Both the position numbers and the translations under genes were made by a program. From assembly GCA_020847535.1 (NCBI GenBank), contig JADLBU010000093.1, positions 48,744 to 112,743 on the forward strand: 64,000 nucleotides of DNA. Reading direction: 5' to 3'. Below the pieces are notes generated by a model. The model did no database searches, was not told the DNA's origin, and saw only the letters and a program-made list of their open reading frames with translations. Shown here piece after piece: positions 25,278-34,658 of this stretch (position 1 is its first letter; every line of letters begins with the position of its first letter). This stretch comes from Phycisphaerales bacterium (GTDB lineage Bacteria > Planctomycetota > Phycisphaerae > Phycisphaerales > UBA1924).

Positions 25278-26912
25278 ATGCGCATGCGCCATCTCGGTCT
25301 GATTGCATTGCTTGTCGCCGCCGGCAGCGCACACGCCCAGTGGGATCCTCCGACCGGACAGTGGGGGAAGACCGATCCCAACGATGTCCGCATCATGACC
25401 TGGAACATCGAGGATGGCATCTGCCGCACCAACAACAAGGTCGAGGACCTCAACGACTGGTCGGCGCTCGCCCGCGTGATCGCCACCCTCAAGCCCGACA
25501 TCCTGATCCTGCAGGAATGCGGGGACAACTCCGGCGAAGGTACCGGCACCGGCGTCGATTCGGTGGCACAGCTCACCACGACCATCGGCTACCTCTTCGA
25601 GGGCGGGACCGACTCGTTCAAGGGGAACACGGCGATCACGTCGTGGATCAAGAAGTACGCGCCCACCTACGACCTCAATAACATCTACGTCAGCACCGCA
25701 ACCGACAATTTCAACCGCAACGTGGTGATCTCACGATGGCCGTTCGTGGATCTCAACGGGGACAACAACGCGGTGATTCCCAACTTCGTGCAGGATCCGG
25801 ACATGTACTCCCCCGGCGGCACGGGCGGCATCCGCGGATTCATCTGGTCGGAGATCGATCTCCCCGGCGCGACCTACGCCGGCAATATCGTCGTGGGGAC
25901 CGCCCATCTGCGGTCGGGGAGCGAAGCATCCGACCTGACCGAGCGCCTGACGGCATGCAAGAACATCGCCTATTACCTCGACTACCTCTTCAACGGGGCC
26001 GGAACGGGGCTCCCCGATCCGCACAACAAGATCTTCGATGCGGGTGTGGACTTCATCCTGACCTCCAACACGCCCGTCGTCTGGGGCGGGGACTGGAACG
26101 AGGATGAGAATTCCAACAACCGCGACGGGCCGGCTCACTGGATGGCAAGGGCACAGGTGACCGGCGGCACCGACGGCACCGATCGCGACCGCACCGACAG
26201 CACCTACGACGATGCCCGGGATCCCTTCACCAACAACCGCGCAACCCGCGGCTCTTCCAAGCTCGATTACATGCACTGGCAGGACTCGATCGCAACCCTG
26301 CGGCGAGCCTTTATCTTCAATTCGCAGAGCATCGCCGGCGCTGGGGCGACCTTCCCACCCGAGTGCATCGGCTACACCGGCAATCCCTCGCTGATTTCCG
26401 GCTTTGCGGCCGATCACCGTCCGGTGGTCATTGATCTGGTACTCCCCGCCGCCGTCCAGCCCCCGGGCTCGTTCGCATTGATCTCCCCCGCCGATGGCAA
26501 CGTCGGTGTGAGCCTGACGACCAACCTGGAATGGGCGGCTTCATCGGGCGCGACGTCGTACCAGGTGACTGTCTCCCAGAGCCCGGCCCTCACCAGCCCG
26601 GTCTGGACGACGACCACGGGTTCGACCTCCGTGAGCGTGCCGGAGGGCGAGCTGGAGCACTGCACCGAGTATTACTGGGGCGTGACGGCGAGCAACACCG
26701 CCGGCTCGACCAACTCGACGCCGTTCTCGTCGTACTTCGAGTCGTATCGCCCGGCCGACTTCGACAACAGCGGCTTCGTGGACACCGAGGATTACGATGC
26801 GTTCATCGAGGCGTTCGAGCTCGGCGGCGATGATGCCGACTTCGACGGCTCGGGCTTTGTCGACACCGAGGATTTCGACGCCTTCGTCCAGGCCTTCGAG
26901 GCCGGTTGCTGA
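25278..26912 (+). CDS. Secreted endonuclease/exonuclease/phosphatase-fold protein with GC-type dockerin
   Basis: A 544-residue exported protein. A signal peptide (MRMRHLGLIALLVAAGSAHA) is followed by an EEP-fold domain. It shows 'VRIMTWNIEDG', 'PDILILQECGD' (metal-binding Glu), 'VVWGGDWNED' (catalytic Asp) and a final 'GFAADHRPVVIDL' (His). A fibronectin-like domain (about 400-490) and two EF-hand-like repeats (DNSGFVDTEDYDAF type) follow, ending in AFEAGC. It probably cuts nucleic acid or phosphodiesters outside the cell. GGAG 8 nt before the ATG at 25278 supports that start. Its tail is nearly identical to that of the metalloprotease at 9875. Confidence 0.85.
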   Translation: MRMRHLGLIALLVAAGSAHAQWDPPTGQWGKTDPNDVRIMTWNIEDGICRTNNKVEDLNDWSALARVIATLKPDILILQECGDNSGEGTGTGVDSVAQLTTTIGYLFEGGTDSFKGNTAITSWIKKYAPTYDLNNIYVSTATDNFNRNVVISRWPFVDLNGDNNAVIPNFVQDPDMYSPGGTGGIRGFIWSEIDLPGATYAGNIVVGTAHLRSGSEASDLTERLTACKNIAYYLDYLFNGAGTGLPDPHNKIFDAGVDFILTSNTPVVWGGDWNEDENSNNRDGPAHWMARAQVTGGTDGTDRDRTDSTYDDARDPFTNNRATRGSSKLDYMHWQDSIATLRRAFIFNSQSIAGAGATFPPECIGYTGNPSLISGFAADHRPVVIDLVLPAAVQPPGSFALISPADGNVGVSLTTNLEWAASSGATSYQVTVSQSPALTSPVWTTTTGSTSVSVPEGELEHCTEYYWGVTASNTAGSTNSTPFSSYFESYRPADFDNSGFVDTEDYDAFIEAFELGGDDADFDGSGFVDTEDFDAFVQAFEAGC

Positions 26913-26924
26913 AGATCGCCCCAG

Positions 26925-27815
26925 CTACGCCGTTCCGGATCCCCGCGAGCGTTTCTGCACCAGGAGTTCGACGTACCGTGCGATCTGCGCGACCACAAAC
27001 TCGCGGTGCGAGGGGTTGAATCCGAAATCGAACGCCAGGCCCGCGTAGGTGTTCTGCCCGCTGTCGATGTGCGTGTGTACGCACCGCGCCGTCATCGCGA
27101 TCGGCGCCGGGATGTCCGGCCGCAGGTCGATCCGAAGCCACAGGCAGCGCACGCAATCCAGGCCCATCGCGTCCGAGCGATCGACCAGGATGCCCGCGCC
27201 GCCCCCGCCCACGTTCAGAAGCTGGGCCTTGAAGCTCGGCCCCACATCCGGCAGCAGCACCGGCCGGGCCAGGCGTTCATCGATGCGGATCCCGGTGATT
27301 TCCTGGTTCTGCAGGTCCTGGATCAACGACCGGTTAGCGATCTCCGCCGCGATCGCGCTGCCCGGATCCCTCAGCGGCCAGCACTCGACCGTCGGCAGCT
27401 TCACCTCCGCCGTCGAGATGCGGTAGAAGTTGCGCCGTGAGCACCGCTCCACATGCTCGGGCATCGCCAGCCTCAGCGCCGGCTGGTCGTACGCCGCCCG
27501 ACCCATGGACATCTCCAGGCGATCCACCACCGTCGTCCGGAACATCCACCGGTTCTGCCCGATCGCCATCGCCGCGACGAAGCTCGTTCCCTTGTCGATG
27601 TGCAGCGCCTTGCCCAGCGTGTTGGGCGCTTCAACCGTGACATCGTCATCCGAAACGCCCAGCAGACGGACTCGCCAGACCAGATCCGCGCTTCGGCCCT
27701 CCGGCATTCCGGCCTGGTCATCCCTTCCCAGGGATAGCTCCAGGCCGCCACCACGCTCATAGACCTGGTGGAGACAATCACGCCAACGCTCGGTTCGGGA
27801 TCGGCTTGCAGGCAC
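26925..27815 (-). CDS. PilZ-type c-di-GMP-binding-like protein (YcgR-like)
   Basis: A 296-residue protein with an N-terminal YcgR-like beta-barrel (about 20-125, with 'MFRTTVVDRLEM') and a C-terminal PilZ-like domain. The RxxxR motif is present in 'SRRNFYRIS'. The second motif, normally (D/N)xSxxG, reads NVGGGG, so the Ser is replaced by Gly and c-di-GMP binding may be weakened or different. The last segment 'GLAFDFGFNPSHREFVVAQIARYVE' is typical. It converges on the EEP gene. It would link c-di-GMP to motility or surface output, by family knowledge. Confidence 0.75.
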   Translation of the reverse strand: MPASRSRTERWRDCLHQVYERGGGLELSLGRDDQAGMPEGRSADLVWRVRLLGVSDDDVTVEAPNTLGKALHIDKGTSFVAAMAIGQNRWMFRTTVVDRLEMSMGRAAYDQPALRLAMPEHVERCSRRNFYRISTAEVKLPTVECWPLRDPGSAIAAEIANRSLIQDLQNQEITGIRIDERLARPVLLPDVGPSFKAQLLNVGGGGAGILVDRSDAMGLDCVRCLWLRIDLRPDIPAPIAMTARCVHTHIDSGQNTYAGLAFDFGFNPSHREFVVAQIARYVELLVQKRSRGSGTA

Positions 27816-27983
27816 TGTGGCTCTCCGTGATTCGCGGCTTGCAGCTGTGCATCGGCCGCGATCCGAGTGGCATTCACAGCCGCATCCATGAGGATCGCCC
27901 GGCGGTGGTGGGTGGTGGCTCTATGCGGGCCGGGTGTCTGATAAGCCGTTCCAATGCCAGGAGAAACTCCCGGCTCTGGGGTT

Positions 27984-29072
27984 TCAGGACGTTGGGTGAA
28001 CGGGCGATGTCGGGGTGCTCTGCCCATAGCGAGCCAGCACCGCCCCGAGCACCTCTTCGACCCCGATCCGGCCCATGAGCGTCGATCCGGCGCTGGCATC
28101 CTTGTGCTCGATGATGTCGCCATCCCTGACGTGCTGGATGACATCCCCCTCGCGGCGATACGGCCCGACGCGCGAGACCAGCGTGGGTCCGTAGAGCGCC
28201 ACCACCGGCCGGTCGAAGCCCACCGCCATGTGCAGCGCTGCCGAGTCGTTGCACAGGACCACCGCCGAACCGCGCACCAGCGCCATCAGCCCCGCGATGC
28301 TCGTGGCGCCGATCCGGTTGACGACGCGGCTGTCACGCAACGCCAGCGCGCACAGCCCCGCGCACTGCGGCCGCTCGGACTCCGAGCCCACCAGCACGAT
28401 GCGTTCCACCCCCGCGCCCAGCATCGCCTCGATCCCGGCGATGAACCGCTCCTCCGGCCAACGCTTCCCCGCCCACCGGCTTGTCGGGGCAACCAGAACG
28501 TATCGCGACCCCGCGATCTCCGAATCGGCCTCCAGCAGCCTGACCTGCTCCGGATCGCAGTACAGCCGCATGTCCGGCCGCGCTGCGAACCCCGCCGCCT
28601 GCACCAGACGCAGCATCCGATCCACCGCATGTACCGACCGATCAACCCGCTCGCGCAGCGTGTACGCCAGCCACGCACCTTCCTGCGCATTGGCATACCC
28701 GATCCGCCGCCGGGCCCGGGTCGCCCACGTGAACATCCCCGATCGCGCCAGCCCTTGGCAATCGATCGCCAGGTCATATCGGCGATGCTTGAGCTCCTTC
28801 ATCCACCGCAGCACCGGCGCAAACGTGCCGCGGCGCGTCTGCTCTCCGAACTTCTCCCGCGGGAACAGCACCAACCCCGACAACGCCGGGTGATGGGCGA
28901 TCGCCGGCGCGAACGTGTCCTGCACCAGCCAGTCGATCTGCGCTGAAGGCATCGCCGCCCGCAGGCTCGCCAGCACAGGCACCGTCCGGCAGACATCACC
29001 CAGCGCGCTCGGCCGCACGATCAGGATGCGCTGGTTCGCAGGGCTCTCTTCGGTTCGGGGGATGAGGGGCAT
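27984..29072 (-). CDS. Glycosyltransferase family 9 (heptosyltransferase-like)
   Basis: A 362-residue cytoplasmic GT9 enzyme that adds heptose or related sugar to lipid-linked core oligosaccharide. Evidence includes 'ILIVRPSALGDVCRTVPVLASLR', the invariant catalytic Asp in the ALGD loop, 'LAIDCQGLARSG', 'VLVAPTSRWAGKRWPEERF' (nucleotide-sugar binding) and 'VLCNDSAALHMAVGFDRPVVALYGPT'. It begins 18 nt downstream of the RidA stop on the same strand, so the two probably share a transcript. A second GT9 lies at 45274. The upstream KdsC-like gene fits a lipopolysaccharide-like pathway. Confidence 0.88.
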   Translation of the reverse strand: MPLIPRTEESPANQRILIVRPSALGDVCRTVPVLASLRAAMPSAQIDWLVQDTFAPAIAHHPALSGLVLFPREKFGEQTRRGTFAPVLRWMKELKHRRYDLAIDCQGLARSGMFTWATRARRRIGYANAQEGAWLAYTLRERVDRSVHAVDRMLRLVQAAGFAARPDMRLYCDPEQVRLLEADSEIAGSRYVLVAPTSRWAGKRWPEERFIAGIEAMLGAGVERIVLVGSESERPQCAGLCALALRDSRVVNRIGATSIAGLMALVRGSAVVLCNDSAALHMAVGFDRPVVALYGPTLVSRVGPYRREGDVIQHVRDGDIIEHKDASAGSTLMGRIGVEEVLGAVLARYGQSTPTSPVHPTS

Positions 29073-29090
29073 ACGGAATTAGACCGGCGC

Positions 29091-29585
29091 CTATCGCGGG
29101 CATTCCGGATCGATCTCGAACAGGAACTCGACCTCGACCGCAGCGCCCAGCGGCAACGCGATCGAGCCCACCGCCGCCCGCGCGTGCTGGCCGGCGGGAC
29201 CGAATACCTGCACCAGAAGCTCGCTCGCCGCGTTGGCGACCTTCGGCTGCTCCGTGAACCCCGCCTCGCTGCAGACAAACACACCCACCCGCACCACCTG
29301 CCGCACGCACGAGAGCGAGCCGATCTCCGACTTGACCGCCGCCAGCCCGTTGAGCACGCACTGCTTGGCGCACTGCTGGGCCTGCTCGATCGTCACCTGG
29401 CCGGGCACCGCGCCCTTGAAAAGCACCTGAGGCTTGCCATCGGCGCCGGGAACGATCGGTACCTGCCCGGCGACCCACAGGAGATTGCCCACGATCCGAG
29501 TCGGGATGTACGCCGCCACCGGCTTGCTCGCCTCCGGCAGCTTCAAGCCCAACTCCGCCAGCTTTGCTTCAGGATCCAAGCTCAT
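29091..29585 (-). CDS. RidA family protein
   Basis: A 164-residue RidA (YjgF/YER057c) homologue of the longer ~150-residue subgroup. Family features are 'VGNLLWVAGQVPI', 'QAQQCAKQCVLNGLAAVKSEIG', 'VFVCSEAGF' and 'VGSIALPLGAAVEVEFLF'. The canonical Arg105 of the RidA deaminase appears not to be conserved, so imine-hydrolysing activity is uncertain. A GGAG site 8 nt upstream of the ATG supports 29585. Confidence 0.8.
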   Translation of the reverse strand: MSLDPEAKLAELGLKLPEASKPVAAYIPTRIVGNLLWVAGQVPIVPGADGKPQVLFKGAVPGQVTIEQAQQCAKQCVLNGLAAVKSEIGSLSCVRQVVRVGVFVCSEAGFTEQPKVANAASELLVQVFGPAGQHARAAVGSIALPLGAAVEVEFLFEIDPECPR

Positions 29586-29716
29586 CGCGACAACTCCTCG
29601 ATCTCAGATTCGGCCAATCCAATCGCAGCAACCGCATGTTAGACGACCCAACCGCACCTCGACATCCCAGCGATGCCTTTGTGCCGCTGTGCGGTTGTGC
29701 GGATTTGATCCTGTGG

Positions 29717-29765
29717 CCCTTTGCCCTTTGCCCTTTGCCCTTTGCCCTTTGCCCTTTGCCCTTTG
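29717..29765. repeat. Seven tandem copies of CCCTTTG
   Basis: Seven perfect heptamers, ending 24 nt before the ATG of the PhnP-like gene. The total of 49 bp is homogeneous, so it is a simple 7-bp microsatellite, prone to copy-number change. Related degenerate heptamer phases occur at 39723-39750. Confidence 0.9.
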
Positions 29766-29789
29766 GTCTTTGGCCTAACCTCCCTCCAC

Positions 29790-30623
29790 ATGCGTTTCAT
29801 CTTCCTCGGCACCGGGACTTCCGCGGGCGTGCCCGCGATCGGCTGCGCATGTGCGGTCTGCGCCAGCTCCGATCCGCGCGACCAGCGCACCCGAACCAGC
29901 GCTGCGTTGCAGTTCGCCGACCCCGCCGGCAAGGATCGCCTCATCCTGATCGACACCGGCCCGGACCTGCGTTCACAGGCCCTCCGCCAGCGCCTCAAGC
30001 GCTGCGATGCCATCCTCTTCACCCACAACCACGTCGATCACACCTTCGGCCTCGATGAGGTCCGCCGCTTCAACGCGGTCCAGAAATCCCCCATCTCGAT
30101 CTACGCCGAACCCAAGACGATGAACGACCTGAAGCGCGTCTTCCAGCACATCTTCGACAAGGACAAGAACGTCAACGACAGCTTCGTCGCCAGCCTCATC
30201 CCGCACCAGATCGAGCCCGAGAAGCCCTTCGAGATCTACGGGGTCCGCGTCACCCCCATCCGCCTCATCCACGGAAAGCTTCCGATCCTGGGCTATCGCT
30301 TCGATCCCGCCCAGAGAGGTCTCTTCTCCAGCGGCGGCGACAGGCAGGCCGTCCTCCCGCTCGCCTACTGCACCGATGTCTCGGGCATCCCACCCGAAAC
30401 CTGGAAACACCTCAAGGGCCTCAACACTCTCATCCTCGATGCACTCCGCCACCGCAAGCACTCGACCCACCTCACGCTCGATGAAGCCGTCACGATCGCC
30501 GACAACGTCGGCGCTCGCCAGACCTTCTTCGTCCACATGTCCCACGAGTTGCCGCACGCGGCGACCAATGAATCGCTTCCGGACAACATGCACCTGGCTC
30601 ACGACGGCCTGATTCTCGATTGA
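29790..30623 (+). CDS. PhnP-like metallo-beta-lactamase-fold hydrolase
   Basis: A 277-residue cytoplasmic MBL-fold hydrolase. It has the Cys-rich zinc site near the N-terminus (C19, C21, C24), as in the cyclic phosphodiesterase PhnP, and the dinuclear metal motif THNHVDH followed by 'GLDEVRRF'. Later His and Asp ligands appear in 'RLIHGKLPILGYRF', 'LAYCTDVSGIP' and 'FVHMSHELPH'. Phosphodiester or lipoate/octanoate-related substrates are known for homologues; the substrate here is unknown. The ATG at 29790 is preferred because upstream in-frame codons are translations of the heptamer repeat. Confidence 0.85.
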   Translation: MRFIFLGTGTSAGVPAIGCACAVCASSDPRDQRTRTSAALQFADPAGKDRLILIDTGPDLRSQALRQRLKRCDAILFTHNHVDHTFGLDEVRRFNAVQKSPISIYAEPKTMNDLKRVFQHIFDKDKNVNDSFVASLIPHQIEPEKPFEIYGVRVTPIRLIHGKLPILGYRFDPAQRGLFSSGGDRQAVLPLAYCTDVSGIPPETWKHLKGLNTLILDALRHRKHSTHLTLDEAVTIADNVGARQTFFVHMSHELPHAATNESLPDNMHLAHDGLILD

Positions 30624-30664
30624 ACATGTGGCAGTGGTGGTGGGTGGTGTGCGTGGGGGGGCGG

Positions 30665-32905
30665 CTATGCGCTCACTGCTTCTCGGTGTGCCCACACCCA
30701 GCGGATCTGGTCGTAGGAAACCTCCCCGCCCAGGTGCTCGAAGACATCCTTGAAAGACCCGCCCCCGACCGCCTCCATCCCCTCCACCACCCGCTGATAC
30801 GTCGCCTCATCGATCCACGCCTCGATCGACCTCGGGCGCTCCGCGGCGATGAAGTCCGCCAGGTACCCGCACACCGTGCTCCGCGCCCGCCCGGTCGCGG
30901 CGATCACCTCGTCGATGCTCGCCCCGGCCTTGAAATACACCCCCGCCGCCGACGATGGGCCGCTCCTCCGCGATACGGGAGCGCTTGAGGAAGCTTGCTG
31001 GTTGTCCTCGGCACCGGCCCCGGCCAGCGTCCGCCGCCGAGACCCCGCACGCGCATCCATCCCCATGCTCGCCGATTCGCAATACCCCCGGATCGCCTCC
31101 AGCAAGTCCTGACCGAAATCCTCGATCTTCTTGCTCCCGATCCCCCGCACATTGATCAGCGTCTGCCGCGAAGCCGGCCGCACGCGCGACAATTCCTCAA
31201 GCGAAGCATCTCCCAGTATCACATACGGCGGCACCCCGCGATCCGCCGCGAGCGTGCGTCGCCAGATCCGCAGGTGCTCGAAGAGTTGCGTTTCCTCCGC
31301 CGACAACGGCTCGCTCGCCCCCGCAGCCTGCCGGGCCTTCTTCGGCGCAGCCACTGCCACCTTGGGCTCGACCAGATTTGCGATCCGCAGGCTCTTGAGC
31401 ACCTCGACGGAAGTCCCCGTCAGCCGGATCACCGGATACTCATCGGTCGTCCGCTCGAGATCCCCCGCATCGATCAGCTGGTTGATGTAGCTCACGATCT
31501 GGTCCTTGGAAAGCCCCGGCAGCAGCCCGAACGTGCTGAGCTGGTCATGTCCCGCTCGCACGATCCGCTCTGCCCGGGAGCCGCGCAGCACCTCGGCGAT
31601 GTGCGCCGCCCCGTACCGCTGCTGGCACCGCGCCACGCACGAGATGATCTTGCGAGCGGTGTCATGCGAATCCAGCACCTGCGCCAGCTCCCCAAGACAG
31701 AAATCGCACGCGTTGCACGAGGGCTCCCCGTACTCCTGCCCGAAATACTCGATGATCGCCCGGTGCCTGCACCGCGCCCCGCTGATCAGCCTGTGCATCT
31801 GGTTCAAGAGATCTAGCTGGCCCTGCAGGAACTCCGGCGCTGATCCCGTCTCCTCGGCGTTGCGCTCCATCAACTGCCGCCACCGCATCACATCCTGCGC
31901 GGAATGGAACAGCACGCACTCTGCCGGCAGCCCATCGCGGCCCGCCCGCCCCGTCTCCTGCTGGTAATGCTCGATCGACTTGGGCATCGCCGCGTGCACG
32001 ATGCACCGCACATCCCCGCGATCGATCCCCATCCCGAACGCCACCGTGGCGCACACCACGTTCAACCGCTCAGCTCTGAAATCATCACTGACGCGGGACC
32101 GCATCTTCCCATCCATCCCCGCGTGGTACGCTCGGGCATCGATCTTCCGCGCCCGCAGCGACTCGGCGACCGTCTCCGAGTCCTTGCGGCTGATGCAGTA
32201 CACGATCCCCGCCCTGTCCGTGTGACGGTGGAGAGCCTCGGCGATCTGGTCGTGCAGGCTTACCCGCGGCAGCACGCGATACGTCAGGTTCGGACGATCG
32301 AACGATCCAACCAGCGTCACGGGCCGTTGCAGGCGGAGCTGTGCGGCGATGTCATCCCGCACCCGCGGGGTCGCGGTCGCCGTGTACGCCCCGATCGGGA
32401 TGCCCGGGAACACCTCGCGAAGCTCCGATAGCCGCCGATACTCCGGCCGGAAGTCATGCCCCCACTGGCTGATGCAGTGAGCCTCATCGATCGCGATCGC
32501 CCCCACACCCATCTTCACGCACATCGCCAGGAAGTCAGGCATCAGGAGCCGTTCCGGCGCAACCAGCAGCAACCGCAGCTCTCCCGCCTTGACCGCTCTC
32601 CGCAACTCCGTCGATTCATCCGCGGTCAGATTCCCGTGCGCTGCCGCCGCGGGCACTCCCGCCAGCTTCAGCCCCGCCACCTGGTCCCGCATCAGGGCGA
32701 TCAACGGTGAGACCACCAGCGTCGGCCGCCCCGACACCAAGGGCGGCAACTGGTAGCACAGCGACTTCCCCCCGCCCGTCGGCAGCACCGTCAGCGAATC
32801 CCGCCCTGCCAACGTTGCCGCGATCGCCTCGGCCTGAAGCGGCCGAAGCTCCTCAAAGCCCCAGTATCGCCGCAGGATCTCCCGTATCGATTCCGCTTCG
32901 GTCAT
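30665..32905 (-). CDS. recQ: ATP-dependent DNA helicase RecQ
   Basis: A 746-residue 3'-5' helicase in recombination and fork repair. It has Walker A (TGGGKS, 43-48), DEAH (140-143), a helicase C domain ('IVYCISRKDSETVAESL', 'QETGRAGRDGLP') and a RQC zinc site with four Cys (CRHR...CNACDFCLG). A winged helix and an HRDC domain ('LFEHLRIWRRTLAADRGVPPYV') follow. The last ~90 residues form an additional HTH-like module ('SIDEVIAATGRARSTVCGYLADF'), present in some longer RecQ proteins. The start at 32905 is preferred; an ATG at 32965 adds 20 non-family residues. Confidence 0.93.
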   Translation of the reverse strand: MTEAESIREILRRYWGFEELRPLQAEAIAATLAGRDSLTVLPTGGGKSLCYQLPPLVSGRPTLVVSPLIALMRDQVAGLKLAGVPAAAAHGNLTADESTELRRAVKAGELRLLLVAPERLLMPDFLAMCVKMGVGAIAIDEAHCISQWGHDFRPEYRRLSELREVFPGIPIGAYTATATPRVRDDIAAQLRLQRPVTLVGSFDRPNLTYRVLPRVSLHDQIAEALHRHTDRAGIVYCISRKDSETVAESLRARKIDARAYHAGMDGKMRSRVSDDFRAERLNVVCATVAFGMGIDRGDVRCIVHAAMPKSIEHYQQETGRAGRDGLPAECVLFHSAQDVMRWRQLMERNAEETGSAPEFLQGQLDLLNQMHRLISGARCRHRAIIEYFGQEYGEPSCNACDFCLGELAQVLDSHDTARKIISCVARCQQRYGAAHIAEVLRGSRAERIVRAGHDQLSTFGLLPGLSKDQIVSYINQLIDAGDLERTTDEYPVIRLTGTSVEVLKSLRIANLVEPKVAVAAPKKARQAAGASEPLSAEETQLFEHLRIWRRTLAADRGVPPYVILGDASLEELSRVRPASRQTLINVRGIGSKKIEDFGQDLLEAIRGYCESASMGMDARAGSRRRTLAGAGAEDNQQASSSAPVSRRSGPSSAAGVYFKAGASIDEVIAATGRARSTVCGYLADFIAAERPRSIEAWIDEATYQRVVEGMEAVGGGSFKDVFEHLGGEVSYDQIRWVWAHREAVSA

Positions 32906-32966
32906 TGCCGACAAATGTAGCAAGAACGGATTTCGTTCGGATCGTGAAACCGGAATACTCTGCACC

Positions 32967-34577
32967 CTAAACCAGCTTCCCGCTTACCTGCTCCAGCACC
33001 TCCGCCGCGATCCGCTCGGGGTTGTACCCCGCCGGCAGCCTCACCAGCGCCTTGCCGTGCCGCTCGCAGAACGCCGTCACATCCTCAACGTGCAGGTGAC
33101 CCGCGAGCCGGATGAGGATCAGCACGATCCGCGTGTCGGGTCTTCGAATCGGCGCCTCCGCCGGCGCGCTGCTCGAATGCTCCGGCAGTTCCACCCACTC
33201 CAGCTCCGAGAGCTCAAATGCGCTGCGGATCCGCGCTGCGGCCTCCTCGCGCCGCTCTCCACCGACGATCACCATGCGCCTGCCGCGCACCATGTCCCGC
33301 ACCCGGCCCACCGCATCCGAGTACCGGTCCCCATCGCCCTCCGGCGATTCCCCGTGTTCGCGCCCACGCAATCCCGCGATCGCCCTCGCCACATTCGGCA
33401 ATCCCTCGGGCGGTGTGCCGGCGATCGGACGAAGCAGATTGAGCACCTCGCCGTCGCGCATGCGTCCCACCGACAGCTTGCCGAGCGCCTCTTCGATCCT
33501 CTCCCAGTCGTGCCCGTGCTCCCCCGCCGGATCGGACGCGATCAGCCGCGCGTGATGCTTGATCCGGCTCACGACCGCCCGATCCTTCTTGACATTCGCT
33601 TCCACATCATCCAGCTCGCGCCCGAACGCGGCCAAGCGCTCCCGCAGCGATTCCCACTCCCCGGGATCCGCCGGATCGCTCAGCTTCATGTGCCGGCCGA
33701 TGAAGATCTGCTCGTACGTCGTCGAGTCATCAAGATAGTGGAACGCATCGTCCTGGTCCTTGTCCGGCGATGTCAACCACGTGTTCGTCAGCGCCATCCG
33801 CAGCGCCGATTGAGACTCGGCGAGCAGCTCAAGCGCTGTCGTTCGCCGATCCACCTGCGCCCCCCGCGGCACGCGCTCACACACCCGTGCCGCCGATGCC
33901 AGATTCGCATACGCCGCCGCGATCAGCCGCATCTGCTCATCATCCGGCTGAGCCTTGCCCGGATAGACCATCCACAGGAAGCAATTGTCGAACTGTCGCC
34001 CGCGATTGATGAGTGCCCCGATCCGCCGCCCTTCTTCTTGCTCACGGTCAGTTCCGTTCACCGCCCGCCGATCGATGCTCGCCGCGCACCCCTCAACCTT
34101 CAGTTCGCACCGCGCTGCGATCAGCGACAGATTCGGCGGCTGGTGCCGGCGAGCCTGGCCTTCATCCGTCTCGCCGTGCGCCGGCTCATCGGCGGAGAAG
34201 CGAGCCGCGGCGATATCCGCGCCCGTACCCGAAACGCGCACCTGTTTGACCGTCCCATCAGGCATCCGCAGCGGCACGTAACCGGATGAGAGGGGCTGCG
34301 ATGGGCGATGATCGACGATCCGGGCGGATTGACTCGACGACGCTGGCTCAGGCACATGCTCTGTTTTCGATATTCCAGCCGAGGGCTGGGGTGTAAGGAT
34401 GCCATCGGGTGCGGGTATTGCTGCGGAGGCCGATAGCCCGCCCGCCGGATGATGCTGCCGCGCCATCAACGCGACGTGCTCGGCTATGACCGCGATACCG
34501 GGTGCTAATTCCGGATTCCGATCCAATAGCGCCTGCACTACCCGCTCGATCGCCTCCTGAAGCGTCGGCTTGCCCAT
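32967..34577 (-). CDS. Hypothetical protein with DUF2325-like C-terminus
   Basis: A 536-residue protein of unknown function. Residues 1-30 begin with 'MGKPTLQEAIERVV', and the middle is Asp/Glu/Arg-rich and mostly helical. The last ~110 residues start with 'RRMVIVGGERRE' and end with 'HLHVEDVTAFCERHGKALVRLPAGYNP', resembling DUF2325 proteins, which have a VGG start and a final Asn-Pro block. It stops 62 nt from the recQ start on the same strand, so a link to DNA metabolism is possible but not shown. The ATG at 34577 is preferred over 34655 because upstream residues look non-coding. Confidence 0.6.
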   Translation of the reverse strand: MGKPTLQEAIERVVQALLDRNPELAPGIAVIAEHVALMARQHHPAGGLSASAAIPAPDGILTPQPSAGISKTEHVPEPASSSQSARIVDHRPSQPLSSGYVPLRMPDGTVKQVRVSGTGADIAAARFSADEPAHGETDEGQARRHQPPNLSLIAARCELKVEGCAASIDRRAVNGTDREQEEGRRIGALINRGRQFDNCFLWMVYPGKAQPDDEQMRLIAAAYANLASAARVCERVPRGAQVDRRTTALELLAESQSALRMALTNTWLTSPDKDQDDAFHYLDDSTTYEQIFIGRHMKLSDPADPGEWESLRERLAAFGRELDDVEANVKKDRAVVSRIKHHARLIASDPAGEHGHDWERIEEALGKLSVGRMRDGEVLNLLRPIAGTPPEGLPNVARAIAGLRGREHGESPEGDGDRYSDAVGRVRDMVRGRRMVIVGGERREEAAARIRSAFELSELEWVELPEHSSSAPAEAPIRRPDTRIVLILIRLAGHLHVEDVTAFCERHGKALVRLPAGYNPERIAAEVLEQVSGKLV

Positions 34578-34658
34578 ATCCGTAACTCCATGAAATGTCC
34601 CGGACCCCGCCGATGGCCAGGTGATCGCCTCGATAACACGCCATTCGTTCCCCACGCA

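Noticed and set aside
29564..29789. Upstream extension of the PhnP-like protein
   Set aside because: The extra residues are translations of the CCCTTTG repeat (Phe-Ala-Leu-Cys-Pro-Leu-Pro series), not protein-like.
30625..30660. Possible G-quadruplex (GGTGGTGGGTGG)
   Set aside because: Runs are mostly two G; better explained as a GGTGGTG heptamer pair plus a poly-G stretch.
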